Source: Ophiobolus disseminans (taxonomy: Eukaryota > Ascomycota > Dothideomycetes > Pleosporales > Phaeosphaeriaceae). From it: 64,000 nt of DNA. The DNA lies in NCBI GenBank assembly GCA_010093685.1, contig MU006221.1, positions 837,491 to 901,490 on the forward strand, given 5' to 3'. The position numbers and the translations under genes are program-made. Below, in pieces: positions 23,498-34,620 of the stretch. The notes beneath the pieces were generated by a model. That model had not been told where the DNA came from. It did not search any database and worked only from the letters and a program-made list of their open reading frames with translations. The stretch's first letter is position 1. Each line of letters opens with the position of its first letter.

Positions 23498-26085
23498 GAC
23501 CAAGTGACGCTCAAATCGGTTGACCAGTGTGAAAACCGTAGTACGAAACTTAACATGTGTAAATCGGACAGCGAAGTAGAGCCTCTCTTAAGACCAGTGT
23601 TAAGACCTAGCTTTCGCAACTCTCATACGCAACGGCACGCGGAGGCTCGACCCCGGATTAGCGATCATTTCTGAATTGCACTGGCCCAGGACGGTGTGTA
23701 GTTGTCTCGTGTATGCAGGGCTTCAAACTTTAAAGTTGACATAACGGGCAGCGCTGAGGATCGGTCAGGTAGGCTTCGTCGTTCGGGCGCTGTGTCCAAT
23801 GGCAGACGGAGCAGTGGTCGATGTCGGGCGGGGGCCGGGCGACAGAAGGTGGCTGCAGATGTGGAACGCATACCGGTACGGAACGTGGGCGGATCACGAG
23901 CCTTTGCTTGCAACTCCATGAGCAGCCATCAGCAACAGAGTACCTACCAAATGATGGTAAGACTGGTTGTACAAAGCCATACATTTCAAGACCTGTCCAC
24001 TCACCCTCAATCAGATCCATGATGTTGAGAATGCAGTACCTGATCTCTGCTAATCGATCGACAATAGGAACGAACATGTCGGTCCATCTGCGCATGTGAT
24101 ACACGAAACATACTGCACAATCGGCACCACAACTTCGCTTGACGGAACATCTCCTTGAGGTTAGAAGGAAAAGGAGAAACTTGAGTGTCTTAACTCAAAG
24201 AGGTTCGAGTTCCACGTGATTGATCGCTCAATGAACCTTCAAATCTTCTTCGGCTAACGGCTCTGCGCGATATGGATGGTCCTCGGTATAGACCCTTAGG
24301 GTACTATTTCCAGCAGTTCAAAGCACCAAATTCCTGGCTAAATCACATCCTTACAGATTTTGGGTGATTGAACGGTCTCACCAGGTGTGCCTAAAGGACC
24401 AGGAGGAACCACGCCGTGATCCATCAAATGTGGCAAGTGCACAGATCTTCCAGACTGCGTGTGTCCATTGCTCAAATCGAATCCGTGGCTGTATGCACGG
24501 GCATTGATCTTGCTGCCTGCGACTCGTACGTGTAGATGTTCGAGACGTTCGTCAGCAGAGAAAAGAACTCTTCCCGGATTTCCGGTGGCTTGTAGAAGCC
24601 GGGATGAATACGCAGACTTATTACTGTATTGGCGTGGGAATGGCGAACTGAGACAGCTCAACCACATTAGCTCGCAAACATGGCTTGCAGCCATGTAATT
24701 TGCGAGTTACGATGGTCGCTTGCATGCTCGAATGCCGGTGCTTAGCATCCTGGCGTTTATAGGTCGTGATGCTAGGCGGCACAGGCCAGCGATATTTCGA
24801 TAAAGGGCCCGTTGAATGACCATCGGAACATTGCAAAGTAGTGTGTCACAGACAAAAAGCTTGATATTTTCCTGATCCTGCGGGGAGTTGCAGTTGCATG
24901 CCCGTGTGATGGATGGCCCGTTGTTGCAGAATTGAGTAGCGAAGGCGCGCTACCGGTAGCAGTGAAGCGAGCCGGGTTGACATTTCCCCCGTTGAGCCTC
25001 AGGTCGTGTGTTCCCGAGATCATCAGCACTTTCTTGCATCCTCCTTGAGCCATAAATCGTTTGTGCACCAGACAGAGCATACTGCATGTTGAGTGTCAAA
25101 TATATGCTGCGAAGGAGGTCGAATCCCCTGCGCAAAGTACCTTCCTAACCCGTCTTCCGCCGACGAATTCGCTCTGCTGTAATTCGGTTAACATTGGAGG
25201 ATCTTTGTCACTAACGACCGAACCACATGCGACCAGAATGTGTGAGACCCATCAAAGAACCTTGTTATCGAGTTTAGCAACCCAGGCTTCGGGCTCTATG
25301 GACCACGTCGTCCAGGTTCTCGAGCATCTGAGTTGATCGATCCTCCATGCTGACTCGACTTCAGCCTAAGCATAAAGCTCCTGGGTGGTCATATTTCTGC
25401 GAACCGAGCGTCCTGTTCACGGCTTGAGACCTGGCGCTGCCGCGAATACGATGGATCCTTGACATTTTCAACGAACCCTAAACCCTATGGAGTATGCGAG
25501 AACTACAAATGAGAGAACCGATGATGGCGCCAACCTGGTTTCGTACGCGACACGACCTCGTCCTGCGCCTCTCCAGTGCATCTCCATGATGATACGAGCC
25601 GAGCGCATGCAGAACCCCACGTTCCCGGTCTTGGGGCGTCACCGCCTTCTCAGGGGTGGACCACATGCATGAAGGAGGGAGATTCTCAAAGTCGAAACGA
25701 ATATTGAGCGGCGTAGCTTCATGCCTGTACGAGGCTAGGAACACCCCTCTTTTGCTCGGAAATCGTACGGAATATCTGTGCTGACTACTTGGTCTCTAAA
25801 ACTGAGATTACAACAGCAGTATTGGACACTGTGAACCATTTGTGGACTAGGAAGGGGCTCAACTTCTCTATTTCAAGGGCTCATACAGCCTCCAAGCAGG
25901 CACATTTCGCTTGCCACGTTTTCTAACTCTCCTTATATCTTAATATTAATTTGGTAATACTGGGGTTGTGTCCAAGTCACATCATAGAACTTTATTCACG
26001 CCCTCGCGTCCCGTTCAGTCACTCATTCATCCTCACCTTCGTTCGGTCTTTCCTTACCAACCAGTACATTGAGCGAGTCATCGAT
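23498..26085. other. Gene-poor region, no intact gene
   Basis: The longest stretch without a convincing gene (2.6 kb). A minus-strand frame at 23730-24104 encodes MRRWTDMFVPIVDRLAEIRY, then CILNIMDLIEG before a perfect GTGAGT donor; this resembles the end of a MIF4G-type helical domain but lacks the rest. Other frames have no family signal. A CCCTAAACCCTA motif lies at 25476-25487. The final 150 bases are AT-rich and form the tyrosinase promoter. Confidence 0.45.
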
Positions 26086-27494
26086 ATGCGTACAGCTGTG
26101 ATTCTCGCCGCAGTAGCGCGTGTGGTCACTGCTAGCGCCATTCCCGCGTTCGAGGAACCTGCTTCCGCCCATTCATTCGACAAGAGAGATGACTTCACAC
26201 CTGCTGCCTTGGGTGGGAAGATCTTGACAGCCGATCTGTATGCAGGTGTCGCGGGTCTAAACCAGCAGCTTTACCAGGCTACCCAGAAGCCAGACCAATG
26301 GAAGAAGTGCAACCCACTGAACATTGTTGTCAGGCGCGAATGGTATACTGCCCAGCCCAGACATGAAGCTTAGATTCTTACCAGCTCAGGTCTACATTCT
26401 CAGCTTCTGAGAAGAGCAACTACATTTCCGCAGTGCAATGTATGTCAAAATTGCCACCGAAGACGCCCAAGTCGGACTGTCCTGGCTGCAAGAACCGCTA
26501 CGATGATTTCGTAGCGACTCACATTAAGCAAACGTTCTTTGTATAGCTCCCACTGTCTGGAGTTGATGAGTTAGGATAGCTAATTGTAACTAGATCCACA
26601 ACACTGGAAATTTCCTTGCATGGCACCGTTGGTTCACATACGCTTATGAGCAGACCCTGCGCAATGAATGTGGATACAAGGGCCAGCATCCGTATTATAA
26701 CTGGCCTCGCTGGGCTGATAATCCTATGGCCAGTCCAGCGCTTGATGGCAGTGTAACCTCAATGGGCGGTAACGGCGTCGCCGGATGTGCCAATCAGACA
26801 TTTTACGGTATCCCTACGAACGAACAACCACTGATCAAGGTCCCCAAAGGAACTGGTGGAGGCTGCGTCACCTCCGGACCATTTAAAGACTGGTCTGTCA
26901 ACCTGGGACCGGTCTTCACTGACTCGCTTTGCACGCCTCCCAACCCGATCACCGACTTCATGGACCCCAACTTCGGTCTCGGTTCCAACTCTCGCTGCCT
27001 CAAGCGTGACATTTCCGCATGGACATCTAGCCAATGGACGAACGACGAGATGGTCACCAAGCTCCTCAACAGCAAAGACATCCAGACTTTTTGGTCTGAT
27101 ATGCAAGGTGGCGTTCCGGCCTTCCAAAACAACTTCATGGGCGTACATACCGCTGGTCACTTCATAATTGGTGGCGACCCGGGTTCTGACTTTTTTACTT
27201 CCCCTGGTGACCCATGGTAAGTCGCACACGATCAAACATTATGAAACCTGGACTGACCTGAACAGGTTCTACTTCCACCACGCTCAAATCGACCGTGTCT
27301 GGTGGACATGGCAAAACCTCAACCCCTCCTCCCGCACCAATGCTATTTACGGCACTACTTTCATCGCTGATCCAACGGCACCGGCTACGAAGCTCACTGA
27401 CAAGATGACTTTGGGTTACGCGTACCCTGGAGAGCTTACCGTTGGAGAGGCAATGAGCACCATGGGTGGCCCATTCTGCTACACATATCTTTAG
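26086..27494 (+). CDS. Secreted tyrosinase (type-3 copper protein)
   Basis: Oxidises phenols to quinones with a two-copper centre. Exons 26086-26342, 26390-26540, 26594-27216 and 27266-27494 give 419 residues. The signal peptide is MRTAVILAAVARVVTASA. CuA site: ATHIKQTFF, then IHNTGNFLAWHRWF (His138, His147), followed by ECGYKGQHPYYNW. CuB site: GVHTAGHFIIGG (His321, His325), then FYFHHAQIDR (His348/349). A disulphide-rich part contains DCPGCKNRYDDFV. The length matches short secreted fungal tyrosinases that lack the C-terminal blocking domain. An RRE-W motif lies at the first intron. A role in melanin or phenolic detoxification is an inference; no other pigment gene is nearby. Confidence 0.95.
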
Positions 27495-28210
27495 CAACCC
27501 ATAGAGTTCCTACTGTTCAAGTACATATTTTATAGATCTTGGTGTTGGAGCGTATGGACGATAGATCTAATGCATGGATAAATATTCGTTAACTCGTTTC
27601 CCCTACATCGCAGGCAATTTCACCATGTGTAGTGAATATGTGGTCTGAAGCTGTATACGGATCATGCTGGCGCAGAGCGCCTTCGCAAAACCTTTCATAT
27701 GATGTAGACGACTCGTGAAAGCAGCAACAGCAACAGCAACAGCCCACGGTCAGTGGAACAGGGCGTGCAATGTGACTGGTCAGTGACCTCCCCGGCCGAG
27801 CTCACATGCTGAAACGGCGCCGTTGTTGTTAAACGACGCCGATTCGCGCATGACCCGCATGAAAGATTGATCACGTTACGTGAACTGAATGGCGGGGGAT
27901 GCCCGAACAGAAGCTGCACTGCCAGCGCATCAGACCGCCGTACCAACTAACAATGTCCTCCAATCCGTTCCGCCACGCCCGTCTTGTAGTTTGTCTGAGA
28001 TTGCAGGCGCAGTTGCACAGCTCCTTGATCGGCACCCCTCTTTTGGTCCCTTAGATCAATCGCATATCAATGTGTTGTGAGTTCGGATCTCAAAAGCTAC
28101 CCCGCCAAACAATCACCTAGGACCACAAACAACCTCGAAAAGTCCACGCTTTGGAAATCTTGAAGTGACCTAGGATATCTCAATAATTTGACCTCGGCAA
28201 ATAACTCAAG
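27495..28210. other. Intergenic: tyrosinase 3' flank, NECAP promoter
   Basis: Contains a (CAACAG) microsatellite, a 12-base palindrome AACGGCGCCGTT at 27813-27824 and a near-palindrome TCACGTTACGTGA at 27871-27883 with two ACGT cores. No gene was seen. Confidence 0.5.
27721..27743 (+). repeat. Short CAACAG microsatellite
   Basis: Three and a half units of a CAACAG hexamer in non-coding DNA. Confidence 0.75.
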
Positions 28211-29014
28211 ATGAACATCGACCCTCTGACAGGCCAAGCGCTGCCGGCAAACGCGATCCAGCGCATCCTGTACCTCTCGCCCAAAGTCCACATCTACCAA
28301 ATCCCACCAGCAACATCCACAAAAGGGTACCAAGCCTCAACATGGACCGCCAACAACAACAAGATGCAAATCTTCACCGCGCGGCTGCGCATCGTCGAGA
28401 CGTCGATACCGCTGGAGCGTGAAGACGGCGACGAGAAAGTCAGCACAACGCTCCTCCTCGAAGACCCGAAAACAGGCGACCTCTTCGCCGCGGCCCCCTA
28501 CACAAGTGAGCGCATAGTCGAACAAGCGCTGGACAGCAGCCGCTTCTTCGCCATCACCGTCGTCGGCGAGGGCCGGAAAGCCATCCTGGGCATGGGCTTC
28601 GAGGAGCGTTCTGAGGCATTCGACTTCAGCATCGCGCTGCAGGACTCGCGGCGCGTCCTCGGCTTCGAAGCTAAGCCCGCTGCCCCCGGTGCAAAGGCGG
28701 CCAAGGAGGTCGAGGAGCCCAAGCGCGACTTCAGTCTCAAGGCCGGAGAGACAATATCGATAAATCTGGGCGGCCTCAAGGGCAGGCGGTCGCGGCCCGA
28801 GGGCGAGAAGAGCCCCGCGGAGCAGAAGAGCGAGCAGGATGCGCTGTTCAGTATAAAGCCGCCGCCGGGCAGTGGTGGAGGTTTCCTACCGCCGCCGCCC
28901 AGTGCGAAGAGTGTGAAGGAGGAGCGGAGACGGAGTCGGCAGAGCTTCGAGCCGCCGAAACAGACGGCGGAGGATCTGGGCTTCGACGACGGCGAGTTTG
29001 GCGAGTTTCAGTAG
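28211..29014 (+). CDS. NECAP-like adaptin-ear-binding coat protein
   Basis: NECAPs bind AP-2 and help clathrin coat assembly in endocytosis. One exon, 267 residues. The PHear domain (about 15-170) shows RILYLSPKVHIYQIPP, WTARLRIVET-like features (MQIFTARLRIVET), LLLEDPKTGDLFAAAPY, ALDSSRFFAITVVGEGRKA, and LGMGFEERSEAFDFSIALQD. The tail is Pro-rich and charged and ends in DDGEFGEF, an acidic FxxF-like coat-binding peptide. Length and order fit the family. Confidence 0.95.
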   Translation: MNIDPLTGQALPANAIQRILYLSPKVHIYQIPPATSTKGYQASTWTANNNKMQIFTARLRIVETSIPLEREDGDEKVSTTLLLEDPKTGDLFAAAPYTSERIVEQALDSSRFFAITVVGEGRKAILGMGFEERSEAFDFSIALQDSRRVLGFEAKPAAPGAKAAKEVEEPKRDFSLKAGETISINLGGLKGRRSRPEGEKSPAEQKSEQDALFSIKPPPGSGGGFLPPPPSAKSVKEERRRSRQSFEPPKQTAEDLGFDDGEFGEFQ

Positions 29015-29198
29015 TTTGCGAGGGACGGGTCATTTTTGTTTGTAGCACGGAGTATTGCATTGGGTTGGTATCTGCATTGCAGGCGTTCAAGCACTCGAAT
29101 TGATGATTGTTGCACGAGAGAAACCTGTTGGTTTGGTGATGCGCGCACACAAAAATGATGGGTATCAATGGATGCCTAACGCCAATAATGCTTCACAG

Positions 29199-30016
29199 CT
29201 AGTATGTCCAACCCTGCGCCTCGTCGTACAGCTGGTTGATGTCGTGTATCAGGTCTTCGGGCTTGCTTCCGTCGTCGCAGTCCGTCCACTCTCCGCCGTC
29301 ACGCACACACCGCACCTTTCCGTTCAGCCTGACCGTACAGCTCGTGGTGACGTTGACGTCCTTGCTGTGCAGCACACTGTCCCTTAACAGCCTCATGCTG
29401 TACGCGCCATCTTCCTTGCTCATGCACGTATTCAGCGTGTCGAAGCTCAGCCCGTGTTCCAGAGCGCAGTCCTGTATCAGCGACTTGTTCGGTATCTCCT
29501 TGTAATCGTTGATGAGGCAGTTGGAGAAGCCGAGGTGGAGCTTTGGGTCGGGGTACTCGGCGGCAGCACACAGCATGACAATGTTTCCGAGGCACTCGGT
29601 CTGGCCGTGCATGCATTGCACGCCGTCGTCGTCGTTGGTGACGGTGCCGATGAAGCTGAGGCGGAAGTCGACCTTGTCCGAGGCCTTGACCATGGCGGGG
29701 ACGACGAGTTTCTTGAGGCAGTCGCGCGCGTCGGGGCATTTAGACCTGGGCAGCAATATCAGCAACGCTTCCTCCACATGGTGGTGTCATGGACTCACAT
29801 TATGTGTACCTCCAACGGCACCTTGGAATCCACCTCTGTGTGCTCATGGTCGCAAGTGAACGTCCGCGCCAGCCAGAAGATGGAGAACAGTATCACCGCC
29901 GCCGCCATCTGAAATCTTGTCTTGCGCCTCTGCCGCATCGCTGCTGCCTCGTTCGCCTTTATAGCATCCTCTAGTGAGGACACAGAGGACGGAAGGAGGG
30001 GTTCTTTCGTGTCCAT
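29199..30016 (-). CDS. GILT-like thiol reductase, single-span type II membrane protein
   Basis: Resembles the gamma-interferon-inducible lysosomal thiol reductase family. Exons 30016-29799 and 29745-29199 give 254 residues. A cytosolic Arg-rich arm (RQRRKTRF) precedes a membrane span (QMAAAVILFSIFWLA). The thioredoxin-like domain follows: EVHIMSKCPDARDCL, FRLSFIGTV, then the GILT signature region MHGQTECLGNIVMLCAA and a Cys-rich end (VRLNGKVRCVRDGGEWTDCD). The first cysteine pair is spaced C-x5-C instead of the animal C-x2-C, so redox activity is uncertain. Acting in the vacuole or secretory path is an inference. Confidence 0.85.
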
Positions 30017-30662
30017 GGTTGGCTGCTGGCGGCGCTGGTAGGCTTATGTAGGTAGCCGTTGGAGAAGATTGGCGGGTCTAGCTTAGGTGATGGATTGGGG
30101 CTTGTTCAGCCTTCGCTGATAGCGTGACCGGGTAGTCTAGTGGAAATCTTGTCCACGTACACAAGCGCCAGGACCTACGTTTGAATCTAGCTGCTGTAAG
30201 ACGAGGCAAACATCCACTTCGAGTTAACCTAGTTCACTTTGCCTTCAAATGTTTGCTGTCGCCGCGTTCGTATCACGCGTTTCTAGCCCATGTGCCCACT
30301 GTTCCCACGTGCAAGCGCGCTATTCTTGGACGAGCTAACTCCGGCAAGTTCCCGTGCAGGCTGAAGATGCAGGTGCGACCTTACTTAAGCGACGCCGCCG
30401 ATGACGGGGATGGCAAAGTCGAGTCTTGAACACCAATTCCCCCGGTAGTGTAGCTTACCGGCAAGCAGTCCCACCATCTTTGATAGGTCCAGGGGTTGTG
30501 CTGTGTCCAAGAGGGAACAAATGTGTTTCTGAGCCTTCCCACTCTTTTATCGAGCCCCATCACCTCATGCGCTAGTGGACATCGACTTCGGCTCCTCATT
30601 TGGTTGTAGCCTGTCATCTTTTCGACGTTCGTCTTGGTCCCTAGATGTGAACTCGACTAGTT
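30017..30662. other. Divergent intergenic region with two tRNA-like relics
   Basis: Near 30126-30190 a box-A-like TAGTCTAGTGG is followed 45 bases later by GTTTGAATC, a box-B-like string. The arms do not pair, so it is not an intact tRNA. Near 30452 a second box-A-like string CGGTAGTGTAG occurs. Otherwise this is the promoter region of the GILT-like and hexokinase-like genes. Confidence 0.35.
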
Positions 30663-32312
30663 ATGGCTAGCCACACCCCCTCAACCGAAGGTTGCGATGC
30701 TGCTGCAGATGCGATTCGAGCATTGACAAGCTTCATCAATACGAGCACGCTGCTTGATCTAGCGCACCGGTTCTCGGCGACATACAGCGATCTCGCACGC
30801 ACATCGACAGATCATTTTTTGGTTACACCAGTAACGGCCCTCCCGACGGGAAAAGAGAAGGGCAAATTTCTCAGTATCGATGTTGGCGGTACGAACCTAC
30901 GCGTTGGATTTATCGAATTATTGTCGAGCGACGGGCCTGGAAATGGTGATGGTCGAAATGCATTCGCAAGGATTAAGCGGAGTCATGATAGGGACTGGCC
31001 GATTGGTGATCACCTAAAAATGGATCAGGCCGAAGATCTGTTCTCCTGGATTGCGGATTGTATTGCTGAGGTGGTGAGAGCCGCCGTGGAGGAGAGTGTC
31101 AAGGGATCAGAAAAGCCTCTGGGGGACGAGATTCTGCTGGGCATCACTTTCAGCTTTCCCATGGCGTAAGTGCTGCAAGGCATACCTTTGAGTGTCAGTA
31201 CTTATGTTATGCTTAGCCAAACCCACCTTTCTGAAGCTACCTTACTGCCAATGGGCAAAGGCTTTGCCATCACATCAGATCTCAATCTCGGTAAGATGCT
31301 TCTTGCTGGGTATGAGCGGCATTGCACAAATTCGCCAGCCAATGGTCACTCAGACCTTAGTCGAAAACAGAGTCTGGAACCACTTCCGCGGATACGGGTT
31401 GCAGCAATTACCAACGACACCGTAGCAACATTCGCATCCTTGGCATATGTAGTGAAAACTGCGCCGAACAGTCGTGTTGCAATGGGCTTGATTGTTGGAA
31501 CAGGAACTAACGCGACGGTGCCAATGGAGCTGAAGAATCTGCACCCCGCGAAGCGAAAGGACCTGCCTAACCCAGACGCAGTAGAGACGGTTGTGATCAA
31601 TACAGAGTGGACTATCCGCGGAACTGACAAGCCTTTGATCGACCTGAACATCAAAACACCGTGGGACTTTACCCTCGATGCGAACAGCGACGCTCCCGGA
31701 TTCCAGCCCTTTGAGTACATGACTGCAGGCCGCTATCTTGGCGAGATTGTACGGCTGGTATTTTTGGATGTTGCGCCTCAGGAGCCGGGAGTCGACACAC
31801 CGTCGTCACTTCAGAGTAAGAATGCGTTGCCGACGCGATTCTTGTCAGAAGTGGTGGCACGAATGCATCAAGATGAGATAGCAAAAGAGCTGGAAACAAG
31901 ATACCCCGCAACAGGTTGGCAATCAGCGTACTGGACGCCCGCAAGAGTCGAACTTTTGCAGTCAATAGCAAACGCAGTACAGTTACGATCATCTGCATTG
32001 ATCGCCGCTGCTTGTATAGGCCTGTTGGATTGCGTGCAAGACGTGACAATAGACAAGGTCATAGAAAGTAAACAAATCAGTGGCAAGGGCCGGACCATCC
32101 AACCAAATGTGGAAGAGCTGGTAATTGCATACGCAGGCGGGACAATATCACAATACCCACGCTGGCTCGAGACATGCCAAACCTGGATCGACATTCTAGT
32201 ACAAAACGGCTCGGAAGCGAATGCGTCGAAAAGAGTGGTACTGCGGGAGGCCCTGGATGGTGGTATCATCGGCGCAGGCGTCCTAGCTGGGATGACTGAT
32301 GAGATTCGTTAG
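30663..32312 (+). CDS. Atypical hexokinase-family protein
   Basis: Exons 30663-31165 and 31217-32312 (51-base intron) give 532 residues. The hexokinase fold is clear: phosphate-1 loop LSIDVGGTNLRVGF (Asp73), sugar-binding GITFSFPMAQTHLSEATLLP, GKGF, catalytic-type AITNDTVATFASLAY (Asp235), phosphate-2 loop IVGTGTNATVP, and INTEW. The C-terminal nucleotide loop is changed to ALDGGIIGAGVLAGM, where active enzymes have a DGSGxGAAL-type motif, and the residue after NTEW is Thr, not Gly. Aspergillus has non-catalytic members of this family (HxkC/XprF, HxkD) that act in gene regulation; this is more like them than like glucokinase, but which one cannot be told. Activity is uncertain. Confidence 0.88.
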
Positions 32313-32758
32313 CCGTGTCCCGAAAACGAATCAAAGAAGCTACTGGTTACGTGCAGTGTTCCAGCCCCCTGTTTGAGTCGTTGACCGGTCGCCCCATGTA
32401 CTACTGCTATGGTGCACACACATTACTCGATATGCATGGCTTGAGGTGTAGAGAGCTTGATTGGGCAGGCATGTGGTTACAGCATGCAAGCTAACGGATA
32501 GGATAGCAAACGGTGACTACGCAAGCACGGGTCACGGCGTCAACTTTGAGAGCACATATGTGTTACTTCCGAATGGACGGCCTTCATTGGTGAGAATGTT
32601 GATGGTACCGCTGTTGTCTGTGGCGCACATGTCCACCGTCAGTTCGTGTGTATACCTTTTGCGCTAGGTGCTCCTGATTGCTTCACTTCGCTCTATTGCG
32701 CATGATCCATATTCGACTCGTTGTCGCTTCGACATATCTCAAATTGCTTTGAATCAGC
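32313..32758. other. Intergenic, no gene seen
   Basis: Between the hexokinase-like gene and the Cys-rich protein, both on the plus strand. No feature is supported. Confidence 0.5.
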
Positions 32759-34112
32759 ATGGGGGTCTTTTTCCAGAGTCCACGTATTGCACTTATCTTT
32801 TTCTCGTTTCTTATCCTATCCACCATTCGAGCTCGCACTCCTCATCCATGCTACTTTGAAGCCAACCAGATCGGCTCAGACAATTGGATGCCATGCTACG
32901 GCTCCGTCTATTCAGACCACTACTCATGCTGTAGGGCTGGTGACAACTGCGTGGCCGGAAATGCTTGTTGGGACAAGGACGCTGGCGTAACTTAGGTACT
33001 AAGCCCCCCATACTAAGTGTTTGTGTTCTCTTAAGATCTAGCTAAGGCTTTGGAATCCCTCACAGGGGTATTTAAAGCCCTTATCTATATCACTTTATGA
33101 GTGGAAAATGTTACGTATCACCCTTCGTCTCACAGCTTTACTAACTGTTATAGTGTGTGAATCTTTTTACTGCGACTCTCTCTTGGTGATACAACCACCA
33201 CGCAACAAGAACAAAGCACCAGGCTATTTCATACACTATACAAGCACATGCTAACATCATACCTACAACTCCAGCCAGTACGGCTGTACAGATATTGATT
33301 ACACCGACCAACACTGCCCCAAGAAGTGTGGACTGTCAACCGGGAGGAGTCAGTGGGTGGGCCTTGTTCTCTGCAACGGGACCGCTGGTGATCCGAAGAA
33401 CAAATGGATCTGCAATCATCCAGACAACTGCAACAAAAGGAACTGCACAGACGTGCCATGGGATGAAGACCTTCAAGTAATTCCGCAAACCTACTGTGAA
33501 GATCTCAAACATGACTGGCCGTTCGTAGCCATCAACGGCACCACAAAACTCGCAGACGTCGCGTCGTTGCCTGGTGCAACGAATACGTCAAGTTTCTGGG
33601 TTGAGCATTCGGATCGATATACCGGCCTAACTACAAAGACAACGGGGAGCTTCATGTCCACCTCGACAAACTCACACGCAGCAAACCAGACATCCACAGA
33701 CAAAAATTCAACAACCATAGGCCTCGCCGTCGGCCTAGGCGTCGGCATCCCCCTCCTCCTCGGCCTCTTAGCCCTAACATTCTTCTGCCTGCGCCGTCAC
33801 AACAAAAACAAAGCCACACCCACCACACCCGCACCAACCGAGCCCATCCCACCTACCACCAATTTCCAAAACGACAAAAAAGACGTAGCAGCATCCCACG
33901 GCTTCAAAGCGGAACTCGACGGCACGCCACACATCAGCTCGCCGGCACCGTCGGAAATGCAGGATACGAGTGTGGTGGGCTCGCCGTATGGGTCGCCGGT
34001 TGTGTCGCCGGCGACGATACATGAAGGGTTTGAGGGGGCGGGGGCGGATGAGATATATAAGTTGAGGGGGGGAGGGAAGGTCGGGGGGCAGGCGCATGAG
34101 ATGGCTGGGTGA
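32759..34112 (+). CDS. Cys-rich secreted/single-span surface protein, unknown function
   Basis: A family common in filamentous ascomycetes, with no known function. A signal-anchor or signal peptide (IALIFFSFLILSTIRA) is followed by a Cys-rich domain with SDNWMPCYGSVYSDHYSCC, then CTDIDYTDQHCPKKCG and WVGLVLCNGTAGD. A Ser/Thr linker, one membrane span (IGLAVGLGVGIPLLLGLLAL) and a basic, Pro-rich cytosolic tail complete it. Tentative exons are 32759-32986 and 33279-34112 (353 residues), with donor GTAACT and acceptor CCAG. The junction is unusual: family members read on through the donor (GVTY), but here GTAACT is followed by an in-frame TAG at 32993, and GTACTA follows one base later. The intron would be about 290 bases, long for this genome. 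Confidence 0.72.
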
Positions 34113-34620
34113 ATGAAGGGACAGTGATAGTGAACAAGAGGGGGTGAGATCTTATGTGATTTTAGGAGGGGAGTGATATGTGGAGGATGTTGAGAATTGA
34201 GGGCTTGGATGATGTGTTTTTTGGGTCAGGTAACTTTGGTGGCGTACGCTCATCTAGTGATGGCGGTACTGAGTATAGCTTGCACGTGCAAATATTGTTC
34301 TGTCCGGCTTCTTTCCTGCGACTTCATCAGACATCTCAGGTCTTGGTGCGCGTGTCGTCCCTTCCGCCTCAGCCAGTAGCTCATCAGGAACGACTTACAT
34401 GCACATCTCACACACCCGCTCGCGTGTACCGATACGAAGTCTCCTGAGGTAGCCTTCTTGCGGTGCAAGACGGTGGTATTTCTGCTGGTGTGCTTTGTGC
34501 CTCGACACGCCTTTTACGTGAAGGCCTTGTCTCTTGACTTCGATGCCCATCGCCATTCTTGTGATCGTAACCAGCCCACCTGAACCAAATTCTTTCAAGC
34601 AGAGACGTCCAGGCCCTCAT
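34113..34620. other. Convergent intergenic region, no gene seen
   Basis: 3' flanks of the Cys-rich protein gene and POP5. No feature is supported. Confidence 0.5.

Noticed and set aside
24190..24225. GGTTCGAGTTCC as a tRNA B box
   Set aside because: No A box at the right distance and no stems can be paired around it.
24338..24694. Minus-strand 118-residue frame in the gene-poor region
   Set aside because: No recognisable family, no good start context or splice sites; treated as chance.
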